A DNA stretch of 64,000 nt from UBA11795 sp964652755 (GTDB lineage Bacteria > Chloroflexota > Dehalococcoidia > Lucifugimonadales > UBA826). Below are positions 54,031 through 62,885 of this stretch, in pieces (the stretch's first letter is position 1; each line of letters opens with the position of its first letter). The notes beneath the pieces are model-generated. The model saw nothing but the letters and a program-made list of their open reading frames with translations. It had not been told where the DNA came from and searched no databases. The translations under genes were made by a program, and so were the position numbers. The DNA lies in contig CAZZBP010000001.1 of the NCBI GenBank assembly GCA_964652755.1, positions 62,001-126,000 of the forward strand, given 5' to 3'.

Positions 54031-54070
54031 CGCAGCCCGTCAATTATAGGCTGCGCTTAGCTGTGGTCAA
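54031..54070 (-). promoter_or_regulatory. Promoter of the GarR-like gene with an inverted repeat around the -10
   Basis: On the minus strand, TTGACC (54065-54070) and TATAAT (54043-54048) are separated by 16 bp, the best consensus promoter in the window. The -10 lies in the centre of an inverted repeat CGCAGCC (54031-54037) / GGCTGCG (54049-54055), 7-11-7, so a bound regulator would occlude it. The predicted leader is about 130 bases. Confidence 0.65.
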
Positions 54071-54183
54071 GAACAGAATTCCTACTGACTGATTAATTGA
54101 TCTAGTAAGCATTCGCTCTGTTATGATGCCCTTTATTTCCCATGACTGAGCAGGGATCAAATTTCACATCTCAGGAGCGAACT

Positions 54184-54876
54184 ATGCCAGAAGTAACAGC
54201 GGAGCAAATAACCCTTCTTGGAGAGATGCAAACGTGCGCGGTATCAAATGCAATAGAGGGCCTTAACGTACGATCACGGACAGAAGGATTCATGACCCCA
54301 CATATAAAGAGCATGTTTCCAGGAATGGGAGCTATGGCAGGTCACGCGGTAACTGCAGTGATTAAGGCATCAACACCACCTTCTGAAAACATGAACTTTT
54401 CTCGAGTTACTTGGGTTGATGAAATACTGAAAATTCCTGCTCCTCGTGTGATTGTCATGAAAGATCTCGATCATCCGAATGTTATTGGATCTTTCTGGGG
54501 CGAGGTTCAGAGTGCGATACACACAGCCTTGGATTGTGTGGGAGTAGTGACGGATGGCGGGGTCAGGGATCTTGATGAGATGCAAGAATACGGATTTAAC
54601 GCCTTTGCGACAACGCAATTGGTCTCTCGGGCTAATGTTCACCTTGTTGAGGCTAATATCCCGGTCAACATTGGTGGAGTCACAGTGAGTCCTGGAGATA
54701 TACTTCTAGGAGATAAACATGGCGTGATTAGCATTCCGAAGGAAGTTGTGGAAGATCTTCCAGCGGCAATAGCGAAAGTGGAGGCAGGGGAAAAGGAAAT
54801 CATTGATGTCTGTAAATCTAAAGACTTCTCGCCAGAGAGGCTAAAGGAGATTCTAAGGCAAAGATATGGGGGATAA
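54184..54876 (+). CDS. RraA-like aldolase/decarboxylase family protein
   Basis: The ~230-residue protein has the RraA/HMG-aldolase fold with 'GEVQSAIHTALDCVGVVTDGGVRDLDEM', containing the key Arg-Asp pair, and 'VNIGGVTVSPGDILLGDKHGVISIP'. Members are divalent-metal aldolases for 4-hydroxy-4-methyl-2-oxoglutarate and related keto acids or are inhibitors of RNase E; here an enzyme role fits the sugar-acid neighbours. The ATG at 54184 has AGGAG at six bases; the ATG at 54142 lacks one. It is followed 36 bp later by a D-2-hydroxyacid dehydrogenase gene. Confidence 0.83.
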   Translation: MPEVTAEQITLLGEMQTCAVSNAIEGLNVRSRTEGFMTPHIKSMFPGMGAMAGHAVTAVIKASTPPSENMNFSRVTWVDEILKIPAPRVIVMKDLDHPNVIGSFWGEVQSAIHTALDCVGVVTDGGVRDLDEMQEYGFNAFATTQLVSRANVHLVEANIPVNIGGVTVSPGDILLGDKHGVISIPKEVVEDLPAAIAKVEAGEKEIIDVCKSKDFSPERLKEILRQRYGG

Positions 54877-54912
54877 TTGCTTCAAAATTCTTAGAAGATG
54901 TTTGGAGATTAA

Positions 54913-55890
54913 ATGTCTGAAGTTAAAGTGATATTTTTTACCGATCTCAAGCGGGTAATAATAGATGAAGTGGTTTCATATGTGCCCAGCGGATACGACC
55001 TCACAGTTCTTGGTAGAGAAGCCACGAAAGAACAACAGATAGACGCTGTAAAGGACGCAGACTTTTTGCTTTGCTACAGGATGGACCTGTTAGATGAAGT
55101 AGTTCGTGCCGCAGAAAAGTGTAGGCTTGTGCAGTTACTTGCAGCTGGATATGACGGAGTCAATCTCACTTTGCTAAGGGAGCTGGAGATTCCCTGTGCA
55201 AACAACGGTGGAGCTAACTCTTGGGCTGTTTCCGATCATGCACTGCTTTTAATGCTAAGCATATACAAGCAGTTATTGGCAACCGACCCCGCCACGCGTC
55301 AAGGTAGATGGAATGAACCTATTACAGGTCAAAACACTTTCGAGATGGCTGGAAAGAAAGTTGGAGTTCTGGGGATTGGTAATATAGGGAAACAGGTCGC
55401 TAAGAGAGTACAGGCTTTCGACGCACAGGTGCAATATTACGATCTCTATCCGCTCGACGAAGAGATAGATAAGACTTTAGGCGTTACCTATGTTTCCTTG
55501 GAAGAACTTTTTCGAACATCTGACATAATCACTTGTCATACGCCACTCACGAAAGATACGCATCATATTGTCAACGCCGAAAGATTGGCCATGATGAAGT
55601 CGTCTGCGATCCTCATAAATACATCCCGTGGGCCGGTTGTGGATGAGCAAGCCTTGATTGAAGCACTTGAACTAGGGATTATAGCGGGAGCTGGGTTGGA
55701 TGTATTTGAGCAGGAACCAGTTGATCCCCATAATCCTCTCTTGACGATGACTAACGTCGTCGCAACCCCACATATGGCAGGTACTACTTGGGATACATGG
55801 GCTCGGAGAGCACAATTTGGTTTTGAGAACATGGAGAGGATACGTAATGGGGAGTCACCGCAAGCAGTGGTAAGAGATTTTAACAGTTAA
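54913..55890 (+). CDS. D-isomer-specific 2-hydroxyacid dehydrogenase
   Basis: The 325-residue protein shows the NAD-binding 'KVGVLGIGNIGKQVAKRVQAF' and the catalytic Arg ('LINTSRGPVVDEQAL'), Glu ('AGLDVFEQEP') and His ('ATPHMAGTTWD'). It interconverts 2-oxo and D-2-hydroxy acids; the length is normal. Candidate substrates are glyoxylate/hydroxypyruvate or 3-phosphoglycerate, not separable by eye. It probably forms an operon with the RraA-like gene upstream, and dgt begins 29 bp downstream. Confidence 0.9.
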   Translation: MSEVKVIFFTDLKRVIIDEVVSYVPSGYDLTVLGREATKEQQIDAVKDADFLLCYRMDLLDEVVRAAEKCRLVQLLAAGYDGVNLTLLRELEIPCANNGGANSWAVSDHALLLMLSIYKQLLATDPATRQGRWNEPITGQNTFEMAGKKVGVLGIGNIGKQVAKRVQAFDAQVQYYDLYPLDEEIDKTLGVTYVSLEELFRTSDIITCHTPLTKDTHHIVNAERLAMMKSSAILINTSRGPVVDEQALIEALELGIIAGAGLDVFEQEPVDPHNPLLTMTNVVATPHMAGTTWDTWARRAQFGFENMERIRNGESPQAVVRDFNS

Positions 55891-55919
55891 TATTTTTGCG
55901 TAATGGGGAAGGGAAATCT

Positions 55920-56996
55920 TTGAGCGAAAACTTGGATTCCGTGAGGATGAGGCTTGATAAAATGGAAGGAGGCCTGTCTCCTTTCGCTACCAGATCAGGG
56001 GCCAGTCGAGGCAGGGTAAGGGAAGAAGCGCCTCCCAAGCTCCGGACAGAATTCCAAAGAGACAGGGATCGAGTAATACACTGTAAGGCTTTTAGGCGTA
56101 TTAAGCACAAAACCCAGGTTTTTATTGCCCCTCAAGGTGATCATTATGTCACCCGATTGACCCACACTCTTGAAGTTGCTCAAATAGCAAGGACCATAGC
56201 GAGAGCCCTCAATCTGAACGAGGATCTCACTGAAGCCATAGCCTTGGCACATGATATGGGACACACGCCGTTCGGGCATATCGGGGAGGATGAATTAGGT
56301 AAAATCCATCCTGAAGGGTTCAGACACAATCATCAAAGTTTGCGTATAGTCGATAGGCTGGAAAAAGATGGAAAGGGCCTAAATCTCACTTGGGAGGTTC
56401 GGCAAGGCATACTGCACCATTCTAAACCCAGAGGTGATTTTCTTGATCCTGGGTTAGTTGATGACTTGAGTCTCGAGGCCCAGGTTCTCAGAATCTCAGA
56501 TGCTGTGGCATACTTAAATCACGACCTGTTGGATGCGTTTCGGGCAGGGATTCTTACAGAAAATGCACTTCCTGAAGGAATAAAAGATGTTCTGGGTAGG
56601 AGACATTCGGAGCGTGTTAACTCTATGATTACGGATATCGTAGAAACTTCTTGGGGGACAACCGGAGAAATTGAGGTATCGAGGACTCCGATCATATCTA
56701 TGAGTAAAACTGTTAGGGAAGCTGTAAACAGCTTGCGGGAATATATGTTCCACAATGTTTATGTTCCAGAAGATGAAGGGGATGAAGGAAGGTCTGCCCG
56801 GAGGATAGTAGCTCTTTTATTCGAGTATTTTCATCATAACAAGGATCTTATACCTGAGGAGTACAACTTGCGGAGCGAGACACCCGATCAGGCTGTAGTC
56901 GACTATATTTCAGGGATGACGGATCAATATGCGATTCGAACAGCGGAGAACATTGCACCGGGTGTCAGTAGGATCTTTAGAGAACGCGCCATTTAG
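55920..56996 (+). CDS. dgt: Deoxyguanosinetriphosphate triphosphohydrolase-like protein
   Basis: The HD-domain hydrolase has 'RDRVIHCKAFRRIKHKTQVF', then the metal His residues in 'YVTRLTHTLEVAQIARTIAR', the HD pair in 'AIALAHDMGHTPFGH', and 'NHQSLRIVDRL'. It releases triphosphate from dNTPs and so may balance the nucleotide pool. The TTG at 55920 follows GGGGAAGGG and gives 358 residues; a TTG at 55896 is an alternative. The gene leads a plus-strand run to dnaG and rpoD. Confidence 0.9.
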   Translation: MSENLDSVRMRLDKMEGGLSPFATRSGASRGRVREEAPPKLRTEFQRDRDRVIHCKAFRRIKHKTQVFIAPQGDHYVTRLTHTLEVAQIARTIARALNLNEDLTEAIALAHDMGHTPFGHIGEDELGKIHPEGFRHNHQSLRIVDRLEKDGKGLNLTWEVRQGILHHSKPRGDFLDPGLVDDLSLEAQVLRISDAVAYLNHDLLDAFRAGILTENALPEGIKDVLGRRHSERVNSMITDIVETSWGTTGEIEVSRTPIISMSKTVREAVNSLREYMFHNVYVPEDEGDEGRSARRIVALLFEYFHHNKDLIPEEYNLRSETPDQAVVDYISGMTDQYAIRTAENIAPGVSRIFRERAI

Positions 56997-57045
56997 ACGA
57001 AAATCGCGGCTGTTATAGATAAATCTTAGCAGTTTTTGACCCTGC

Positions 57046-57051
57046 TATAAT
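57046..57051 (+). promoter_or_regulatory. Candidate leaderless -10
   Basis: A perfect TATAAT ends six bases before the ATG at 57058, so the transcript would begin at about the start codon. No Shine-Dalgarno is visible. A leaderless start is suggested for the next gene. Confidence 0.45.
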
Positions 57052-57057
57052 CCGTTA

Positions 57058-57333
57058 ATGAGTCAACCGTCCCTAGCCACAGACAGATTCAAGTCACGTT
57101 TGGTCTTGAATAATGTTGCTCATATTCAGGAGCATCTTGAAGCCATGCAGCGAGATCCGCACGGGTTGGAATACGCTCCTTGGAAACGAGAAGTGGATCA
57201 TATCTGGAAACTTACATTTGAGTATATTAACGGAATGGGAGAGAAATCTCAGGCAATGGCACTAGAATCTATAAAGGATACATGGGTCAGTTACATAACT
57301 CATTATGGAATAGTGGATCAAGGCTCCACATAG
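57058..57333 (+). CDS. Small protein of unknown function
   Basis: A 91-residue soluble, helix-prone protein with no recognised family, rich in charged residues, with 'WKREVDHIWKLTFEYI' in the middle. It lies between dgt and dnaG. The stop codon at 57331 overlaps the ribosome site of the following small gene, so the two are probably translated in series. Confidence 0.5.
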   Translation: MSQPSLATDRFKSRLVLNNVAHIQEHLEAMQRDPHGLEYAPWKREVDHIWKLTFEYINGMGEKSQAMALESIKDTWVSYITHYGIVDQGST

Positions 57334-57347
57334 AGGAGATATTTTCT

Positions 57348-57698
57348 GTGGTTGATAAAGATTTGTTCGGCACTGAGGCAAACCTTGCCCAAGCTCGCCA
57401 ACGCTCGGTAATGGCGCATAGGGTCCTGGTCAAGTTAAAGGAGATGGGGTTACCTGAGAATTTAGATGAGGAATTGTCCAAACTTTGTACGGACCTGGGC
57501 GACATTTGGAGCGCTCAATTAGTTTTTACAGAGAAATTGGGTCAGTTCCTGAATGGGGAAAATGAATGGAACGCCGTAGGTGACTGTTTGGCGGACATGA
57601 GATCTCATATTGAACACATCACCTGGCATGCGGAAAGTGTTATCGAGCCCATTGAAAGCATCGCAGAATACGCCTACGGAATATCAGAGAACGCCTGA
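57348..57698 (+). CDS. Small helical protein of unknown function
   Basis: I do not recognise the 116-residue product. It is strongly helical and acidic, with few Cys (one in 'KLCTDLG', one in 'GDCLADM'). A GTG at 57348 has GAGGAG at nine bases; the frame also opens further upstream but overlaps the previous gene without a site. It lies 71 bp before dnaG. Confidence 0.5.
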   Translation: MVDKDLFGTEANLAQARQRSVMAHRVLVKLKEMGLPENLDEELSKLCTDLGDIWSAQLVFTEKLGQFLNGENEWNAVGDCLADMRSHIEHITWHAESVIEPIESIAEYAYGISENA

Positions 57699-57769
57699 AC
57701 ACACCGGTTTTCCATCTTGGCAGGAAATACTGTAAATATATGGGCAGAACGCGAAATTTAGGTTAGTGG

Positions 57770-59608
57770 TTGAAGTCTTTGGCAGATACTGAGGAAATAA
57801 AATCCAGACTAGATGTAGTTGAGATTGTATCTGAGCGGGTACAGCTCCAAAGAGCAGGACGTAACTATAAGGCCAACTGCCCCTTTCATAATGAGAAAAC
57901 TCCTTCTTTTATAGTTGATCCTAGTCGTCAAACTTGGCGCTGTTTTGGTCAGTGCGCTAGTGGTGGGGACGTCTTCAGCTTCATTATGAAGATTGATGGT
58001 CTTGAATTCGGGGATGCTCTCCGAATGCTTGCGCAACGGGCGGGAGTCGAAATCACCCTAAAGGAAAACATTCCAAATAGAGATGATTTCTTTGCCATAA
58101 ACGAAGTTGCCCTCAAATTTTATATGGAATCTTTGCTTGGTGATGAGGGAATATCAGCTAGAAATTATCTGGATCAACGTGGTCTCGGAGATAATATTAG
58201 GCAAAGATTTTCGATCGGATATAGCCCAAAAGGTAAATCGTCCCTGAAAACTCATTTGGCCTTCCACGATATAGACCCAGACAAGGCCGTTGAATGTGGG
58301 CTTCTCAACAGAACGGGAGATGGGACCACCCGCGATTTTTTTTGGGGTCGACTCATGTTTCCTATTCACAACCGAACTGGAAACGTGGCAGGATTTGGCG
58401 CCAGGGCCCTTGACGACTCGATGCCTAAGTACATCAATACCCCGGCCACGCCGATATTTGATAAAAGTCGCATCTTGTATGGATTTCATATTGCGAGAGA
58501 CGCTATACGAAAGGCGGACGAAGGGGTTATCGTTGAAGGTTATATGGATGTAATCGCTGCGCACGAGCACGGTTACGAAAATGTTGTGGCTTCCATGGGT
58601 ACAGCTATCACAACCGAACAAGTGCGACAACTTCGTAATTTGGCAGCGTCCTATATTCTTGCTTTAGATCAAGATGAGGCAGGGCAGGAAGCGACCCTTC
58701 GAAGTCTTGAAGCTTCTTGGAGAATCTTTAATGAAAGTACCCGAGGAAAAAGTGAGCCTCTTTTTTCCGCAGGTCCAATAAAACTTAAAATTTTATCTTT
58801 ACCTGAAGGTAAAGATCCTGATGAATTTATCAGATCGGGAAACGGTGAATGGGAGAAAGTCGTAGCTAGTGCCGTGCATGTAATGGATTACTTGATTCCC
58901 GTTGTAGCCGGGAGATTTGATGTCCGGTCACCCGGAGGAAAGGGTATGGTAGTAAATGCGCTCGCCCCGCTATTTCGAACTATGGATCCATTCGATATGG
59001 AGGATTACCTCAACAAACTGGCAAATGAGTTGGAATCCACGCCCGAAGTAGTGAGAACTGCTCTGCAATCCATACCTCGGCGTAAAATTAAAACAAGAAA
59101 TCCTAAAGGTAACGATAGATTTAGAGCGCCGGCTGACGATTTGCCCCCCGATTCAAAGATTAGCGAAGCCGCCAATGACACTAAATTGGACGAATATGTC
59201 CTATCACTTATCTTCGGTAAACCTGGTTTAAAGTTTATCGCGTCAGGAATCAGCGCAGAATACTTTCGTCGCCCAGAAGACAGGGAATTGTTCGCATTGT
59301 GGGAATCGGGTGGATCGGTATTGGAAGATGAGTTTATCAATGCGCTCGATCCGTTACTCAAGGATCGGTACGATTTTATATCCTCCTTGGAACTTGTGCC
59401 TGCGACTGAGAGGGAGGCTGAGACAGATTTGGAAGTTTGTTTGAAGCGCTTAGAGAGACGATTGTTACATGAACACAGAGATAGTCTTATATCCGCGCAG
59501 GAGAGTGGATATCCGCCTTCTAGCGAGTTACAAAATTCTCTCACGATACTGGATCGTAAAATTAGGGAGACCTATGAAACCGTGGAAACATCCACTCGAA
59601 CGATATAG
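57770..59608 (+). CDS. dnaG: DNA primase
   Basis: DnaG makes RNA primers for replication. The 612-residue protein has the N-terminal zinc finger ('CPFHNEKTPSF' and 'WRCFGQCASGGD', near residues 37-65), the RNA-polymerase/TOPRIM core with 'VEGYMDVIAAHEHG' and 'LDQDEAGQEA', and a poorly conserved C-terminal DnaB-interaction region. The start is a TTG with AGGTTAGTGG upstream. rpoD follows 105 bp later, the classic dnaG-rpoD arrangement of the macromolecular synthesis operon, without rpsU here. Confidence 0.95.
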   Translation: MKSLADTEEIKSRLDVVEIVSERVQLQRAGRNYKANCPFHNEKTPSFIVDPSRQTWRCFGQCASGGDVFSFIMKIDGLEFGDALRMLAQRAGVEITLKENIPNRDDFFAINEVALKFYMESLLGDEGISARNYLDQRGLGDNIRQRFSIGYSPKGKSSLKTHLAFHDIDPDKAVECGLLNRTGDGTTRDFFWGRLMFPIHNRTGNVAGFGARALDDSMPKYINTPATPIFDKSRILYGFHIARDAIRKADEGVIVEGYMDVIAAHEHGYENVVASMGTAITTEQVRQLRNLAASYILALDQDEAGQEATLRSLEASWRIFNESTRGKSEPLFSAGPIKLKILSLPEGKDPDEFIRSGNGEWEKVVASAVHVMDYLIPVVAGRFDVRSPGGKGMVVNALAPLFRTMDPFDMEDYLNKLANELESTPEVVRTALQSIPRRKIKTRNPKGNDRFRAPADDLPPDSKISEAANDTKLDEYVLSLIFGKPGLKFIASGISAEYFRRPEDRELFALWESGGSVLEDEFINALDPLLKDRYDFISSLELVPATEREAETDLEVCLKRLERRLLHEHRDSLISAQESGYPPSSELQNSLTILDRKIRETYETVETSTRTI

Positions 59609-59713
59609 GTCTGTTAGAATATAGTATCGGTTATGTAGAAAACCAATACCCTATAAATGTGGCCTTAAATCACATTCGCTTGATGTAGCGCCTGTGAAAA
59701 GGAGTTTCCTCAA

Positions 59714-61321
59714 ATGACAACAGACGGAATTAAATCCTTAGGCGGTGAGTCGGACCTCATAGACGGTGCTTTAACCAGTAGCAGGTCGAAAGAAGATGGT
59801 TATCGTCCTGAGGACGATGAGACCCGTGAAAATGTTGTTGAAGATGAAGATGAAGATGAAGATGAAGATGAAGATGACACTTCTGTTGTGGAATTGGGGA
59901 TGAGGAGACCGGTCAGGGGTGACGACGACGAAGATATAGACGAAGATTCTCCACCAAGCTTGGAAGATCTCAAAGCCAAAGCAGCCCGTCAGTGGGAAAA
60001 AGATATAGGCACGGTAGAGGTTATTGATGACCCTGTGCGAATGTATCTTCGAGAAATAGGCAGGGTTGATCTTCTAAAAGCTCCTCAGGAGAGAGAGTTA
60101 GCTCGTAAATTTGAGGCAAAAAGATACATCGAAAGACTAAATGAAGAACTTGCCGGTGACGACGGCAATTCTCCTAAGGCCCGTAAAATAATTTCGGAGA
60201 TGCTCAGGTCGATCGGAGACAATGAGAATATAATCAAAGCGATTCTCGTGGCCAAAGAAGTGCCTTTTGATGGGACTTTGCCGGATCTTATGGCAAATCC
60301 AGATATACGCAGCGCGATCGACGGTATTTTTCAAGACGAATTACTTGATCAGGTTTCGGCAATTTATTCTGAATTGACTGATCAAGATCCTCCAGATAGA
60401 GATGATCTGAAAGAGATGATCAAACAATCGTCCATAAATACAAGATTGATGCCTGATGACGTATTCAGGGCCGTTGAAGGTAGGCCCACTTTACCGGAGA
60501 TAAGAGAGATAGCGAACCAAGAAAGTCTTGATGGAAAAATGCAACCTTACGAACTTCTCTTTCATCAACATATCGAGCGTATTCAAGATAGAGGCGATGA
60601 GGCTCAGCAGCACTTATCCGAAGCAAATCTTAGACTTGTGGTGAGTGTTGCAAAGAAGTACATCGGCAGAGGAATGTCTCTGCTTGACCTCATACAAGAG
60701 GGCAATATTGGACTCATTCGTGCCGTTGAAAAGTTTGATTACCGTAAGGGCTATAAATTTAGCACTTACGCGACTTGGTGGATTAGGCAAGCGATAACCA
60801 GAGCTATTGCAGATCAAGCTAGAACCATTCGAATCCCGGTTCATATGGTTGAGACTATAAATAAGCTTTTAAGGGTTACGCGTAGACTTGTACAGGAATA
60901 TGGAAGAGAGCCTACAAGTGAAGAGATCGGTAAAGAGATGGAGATCTCACCAGAGAAAGTAAGAGAGATTTTGAAAATATCCCAAGAACCGGTATCTTTG
61001 GAAACCCCGATCGGAGAAGAGGAGGATAGTCACCTGGGCGATTTCATTCCGGATACCACCGCACTCGCTCCAGTTGAAGCTGCTTCCTATCAACTTCTCA
61101 GGGAACAGGTAACTGATGTGCTTCATACCTTGAATGAAAGAGAGGCACGTGTTCTTGAATTGCGATTTGGTCTCGAAGATGGAAGAAGCCGGACTTTAGA
61201 AGAGGTCGGCAAAGATTTTGGCGTTACTCGCGAGAGGATTAGGCAAATTGAAGCCAAGGCCTTGCGTAAATTGCGGCATCCAAACCGATCCAAGAAACTG
61301 AAGGATTATCTGGAGAGCTAA
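59714..61321 (+). CDS. rpoD: RNA polymerase primary sigma factor RpoD/SigA
   Basis: The 535-residue housekeeping sigma factor has region 1.2 ('DPVRMYLREIGRVDLL'), region 2 with 'NLRLVVSVAKKYIGRGMSLLDLIQEGNIGLIRAVEKFDYRKGYKFSTYATWWIRQAITR' (quoted by features: RLVVSVAKKY, DLIQEGN, TYATWWIRQA), region 3 'EPTSEEIGKEM', and region 4 helix-turn-helix 'LEEVGKDFGVTRERIRQIE'. The N-terminus (~35-60) contains an acidic run of six Glu-Asp repeats from a hexanucleotide repeat. AAAAGGAG lies upstream of the ATG. A DUF362 gene starts directly after the stop. Confidence 0.97.
   Translation: MTTDGIKSLGGESDLIDGALTSSRSKEDGYRPEDDETRENVVEDEDEDEDEDEDDTSVVELGMRRPVRGDDDEDIDEDSPPSLEDLKAKAARQWEKDIGTVEVIDDPVRMYLREIGRVDLLKAPQERELARKFEAKRYIERLNEELAGDDGNSPKARKIISEMLRSIGDNENIIKAILVAKEVPFDGTLPDLMANPDIRSAIDGIFQDELLDQVSAIYSELTDQDPPDRDDLKEMIKQSSINTRLMPDDVFRAVEGRPTLPEIREIANQESLDGKMQPYELLFHQHIERIQDRGDEAQQHLSEANLRLVVSVAKKYIGRGMSLLDLIQEGNIGLIRAVEKFDYRKGYKFSTYATWWIRQAITRAIADQARTIRIPVHMVETINKLLRVTRRLVQEYGREPTSEEIGKEMEISPEKVREILKISQEPVSLETPIGEEEDSHLGDFIPDTTALAPVEAASYQLLREQVTDVLHTLNEREARVLELRFGLEDGRSRTLEEVGKDFGVTRERIRQIEAKALRKLRHPNRSKKLKDYLES
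59840..59875. repeat. Six perfect GAAGAT repeats in rpoD
   Basis: Six identical hexamers code for Glu-Asp repeats in the acidic N-terminus of RpoD. Slippage in six-base units would change the acid tract length without breaking the frame. Confidence 0.9.
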
Positions 61322-62440
61322 TTGGGAACAGGCAGCCTCCAGACTGTCGAACAAACCCCTGGCAAACGTACGTCGAAGTCGAAAGTCGCCGTAGTAAGGC
61401 CCTGCCCGAAAACCGTTTAAGACGATGTGGGTACCGCAATGAGGCTTGCCGGTTATCAATCGGTGTTGTCGCGCGACATTGAGACACTTCTAAAAATCAA
61501 TATCTCATGGCAACATTACTATCCTGCGTGCTCAACCTCTCCATGGCAACTGGACGGAGTTATTAGAACCCTTAAACAGGATGGCTATACGGATCTTATT
61601 CCCACTCACAACGGAACAGTAGTTGTGGATGCAAAGGAAGGTGAGGTCAAAAATAAGCACAAGGCTGTTGAGGATATTCACGATCTTCATGGTATTCATC
61701 TTGAAGATGTAGAGTGGGTGCCCTTTAAACCGGAAGGTGAACTTTTAGTTCTCGACAAGATCTATGGAGGCAGTATTCATATCCCGAAGCCGCTAATTGG
61801 CAAGAACATAGTGCACCTCCCAACAATGAAAACCCATGTTTTCACGACCATCACCGGAGCTATGAAAAATGCTTTCGGTGGGTTGCTCAACTTCCAGCGC
61901 CATTGGACCCATTCTGTGATACATGAAACACTTGTTGATCTTCTACGAATCCAAAAACAGATACACCCTGGAGTGTTCGCTGTTACAGACGGTACTTTCG
62001 CAGGTTCCGGCCCTGGACCTAGAGCCATGGAGTGGCATGAGAAAAATGTCATATTGGCCGGGGAAGATCAGGTTTCAGTGGACGCAGTATCTGCCAGAAT
62101 GATGGGGTTTGACCCGATGTCCATTAAATTTATCAGACTGGCCCATGAAGCTGGTTTAGGATGCGGGGACATATCTGAAATAGAGATTGTTGGGGAGGAT
62201 ATCTCAGATATAGATTGGGGATTTCAAAATGGTAATACTTTTGCAAGTAAAGGCCAGAAACTAATCTACTGGGGACCGCTCAAACCCTTGGAAAATGCCC
62301 TATTGAGATCTCCGATTACGCCTTGGGCATATTTCGCATCAAACTTGTATCACAACGAGTACTGGCTGAGGTTCATCGGTAAGAAGAGGATAAAAAAGGC
62401 AATGAAGACGGGATGGGGAGCACTATTTCAAAGTTACTAA
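61322..62440 (+). pseudogene. DUF362-family protein gene interrupted by TAA near its N-terminus
   Basis: A frame beginning at TTG 61322, one base after the rpoD stop and six bases after GGAG, encodes 'KVAVVRPCPKTV' and then meets TAA at 61418-61420 before 'DDVGTAMRLAGY'. DUF362 proteins normally carry this N-terminal strand uninterrupted; the expected Leu TTA is one base from TAA. Downstream the gene is well preserved ('LLKINISWQHYYPACSTSPWQL', 'HVFTTITGAMKNAFGGLL', 'DAVSARMMGFDP'). Translation could resume at GTG 61427, giving a 337-residue product lacking the first strand. Function of the family is unknown; some members carry ferredoxin-like clusters, not seen here. Confidence 0.7.
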
Positions 62441-62479
62441 ACAATTCTCAGGTTTTCGACTCGTCGACCCGTTACATGC

Positions 62480-62818
62480 TTATTTGTTAAGGATAAAACC
62501 CTTTTCTCCGGACACACGCAATTTGTTAGGCTGTGGAACTATCACGGCCGCGAGACTGTTATCTAACTTTGAAGCGTTAAACTTCCATACTAAATCTACT
62601 GTTTCAACTGGTAGATTAGTGGTTCTAAAAACGATTTCGCTATATTTAAGTCGTTGATTGATTTCAACGGAGGTGCCCTTCCAGCTGGCGGATCCTCCGA
62701 TCTCGCGATCGAACTCTATCGACACCGTATGCTGTTTTTCATCAATAAGGGCAGTGACTGAAACTTCATCATCCACGCTCGGGAGATACGCTGAACCTGT
62801 GTATGCTATGGATGCCAT
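62480..62818 (-). CDS. Hypothetical protein
   Basis: A 112-residue protein of beta-rich appearance with no recognised family or signal peptide. Alternating hydrophobic residues ('VSVTALIDEKQHTVSIEFD') suggest a small beta-sandwich. GGAAAGG lies upstream of the ATG. It converges with the DUF362 gene and lies downstream of the YedK-like gene on the same strand. Confidence 0.5.
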   Translation of the reverse strand: MASIAYTGSAYLPSVDDEVSVTALIDEKQHTVSIEFDREIGGSASWKGTSVEINQRLKYSEIVFRTTNLPVETVDLVWKFNASKLDNSLAAVIVPQPNKLRVSGEKGFILNK

Positions 62819-62885
62819 TGTCGTTTGCCTTTCCGGGATTTTTATATCGTTACAGGATAGTAGGATCGTGGTAACTTAGCAATAT

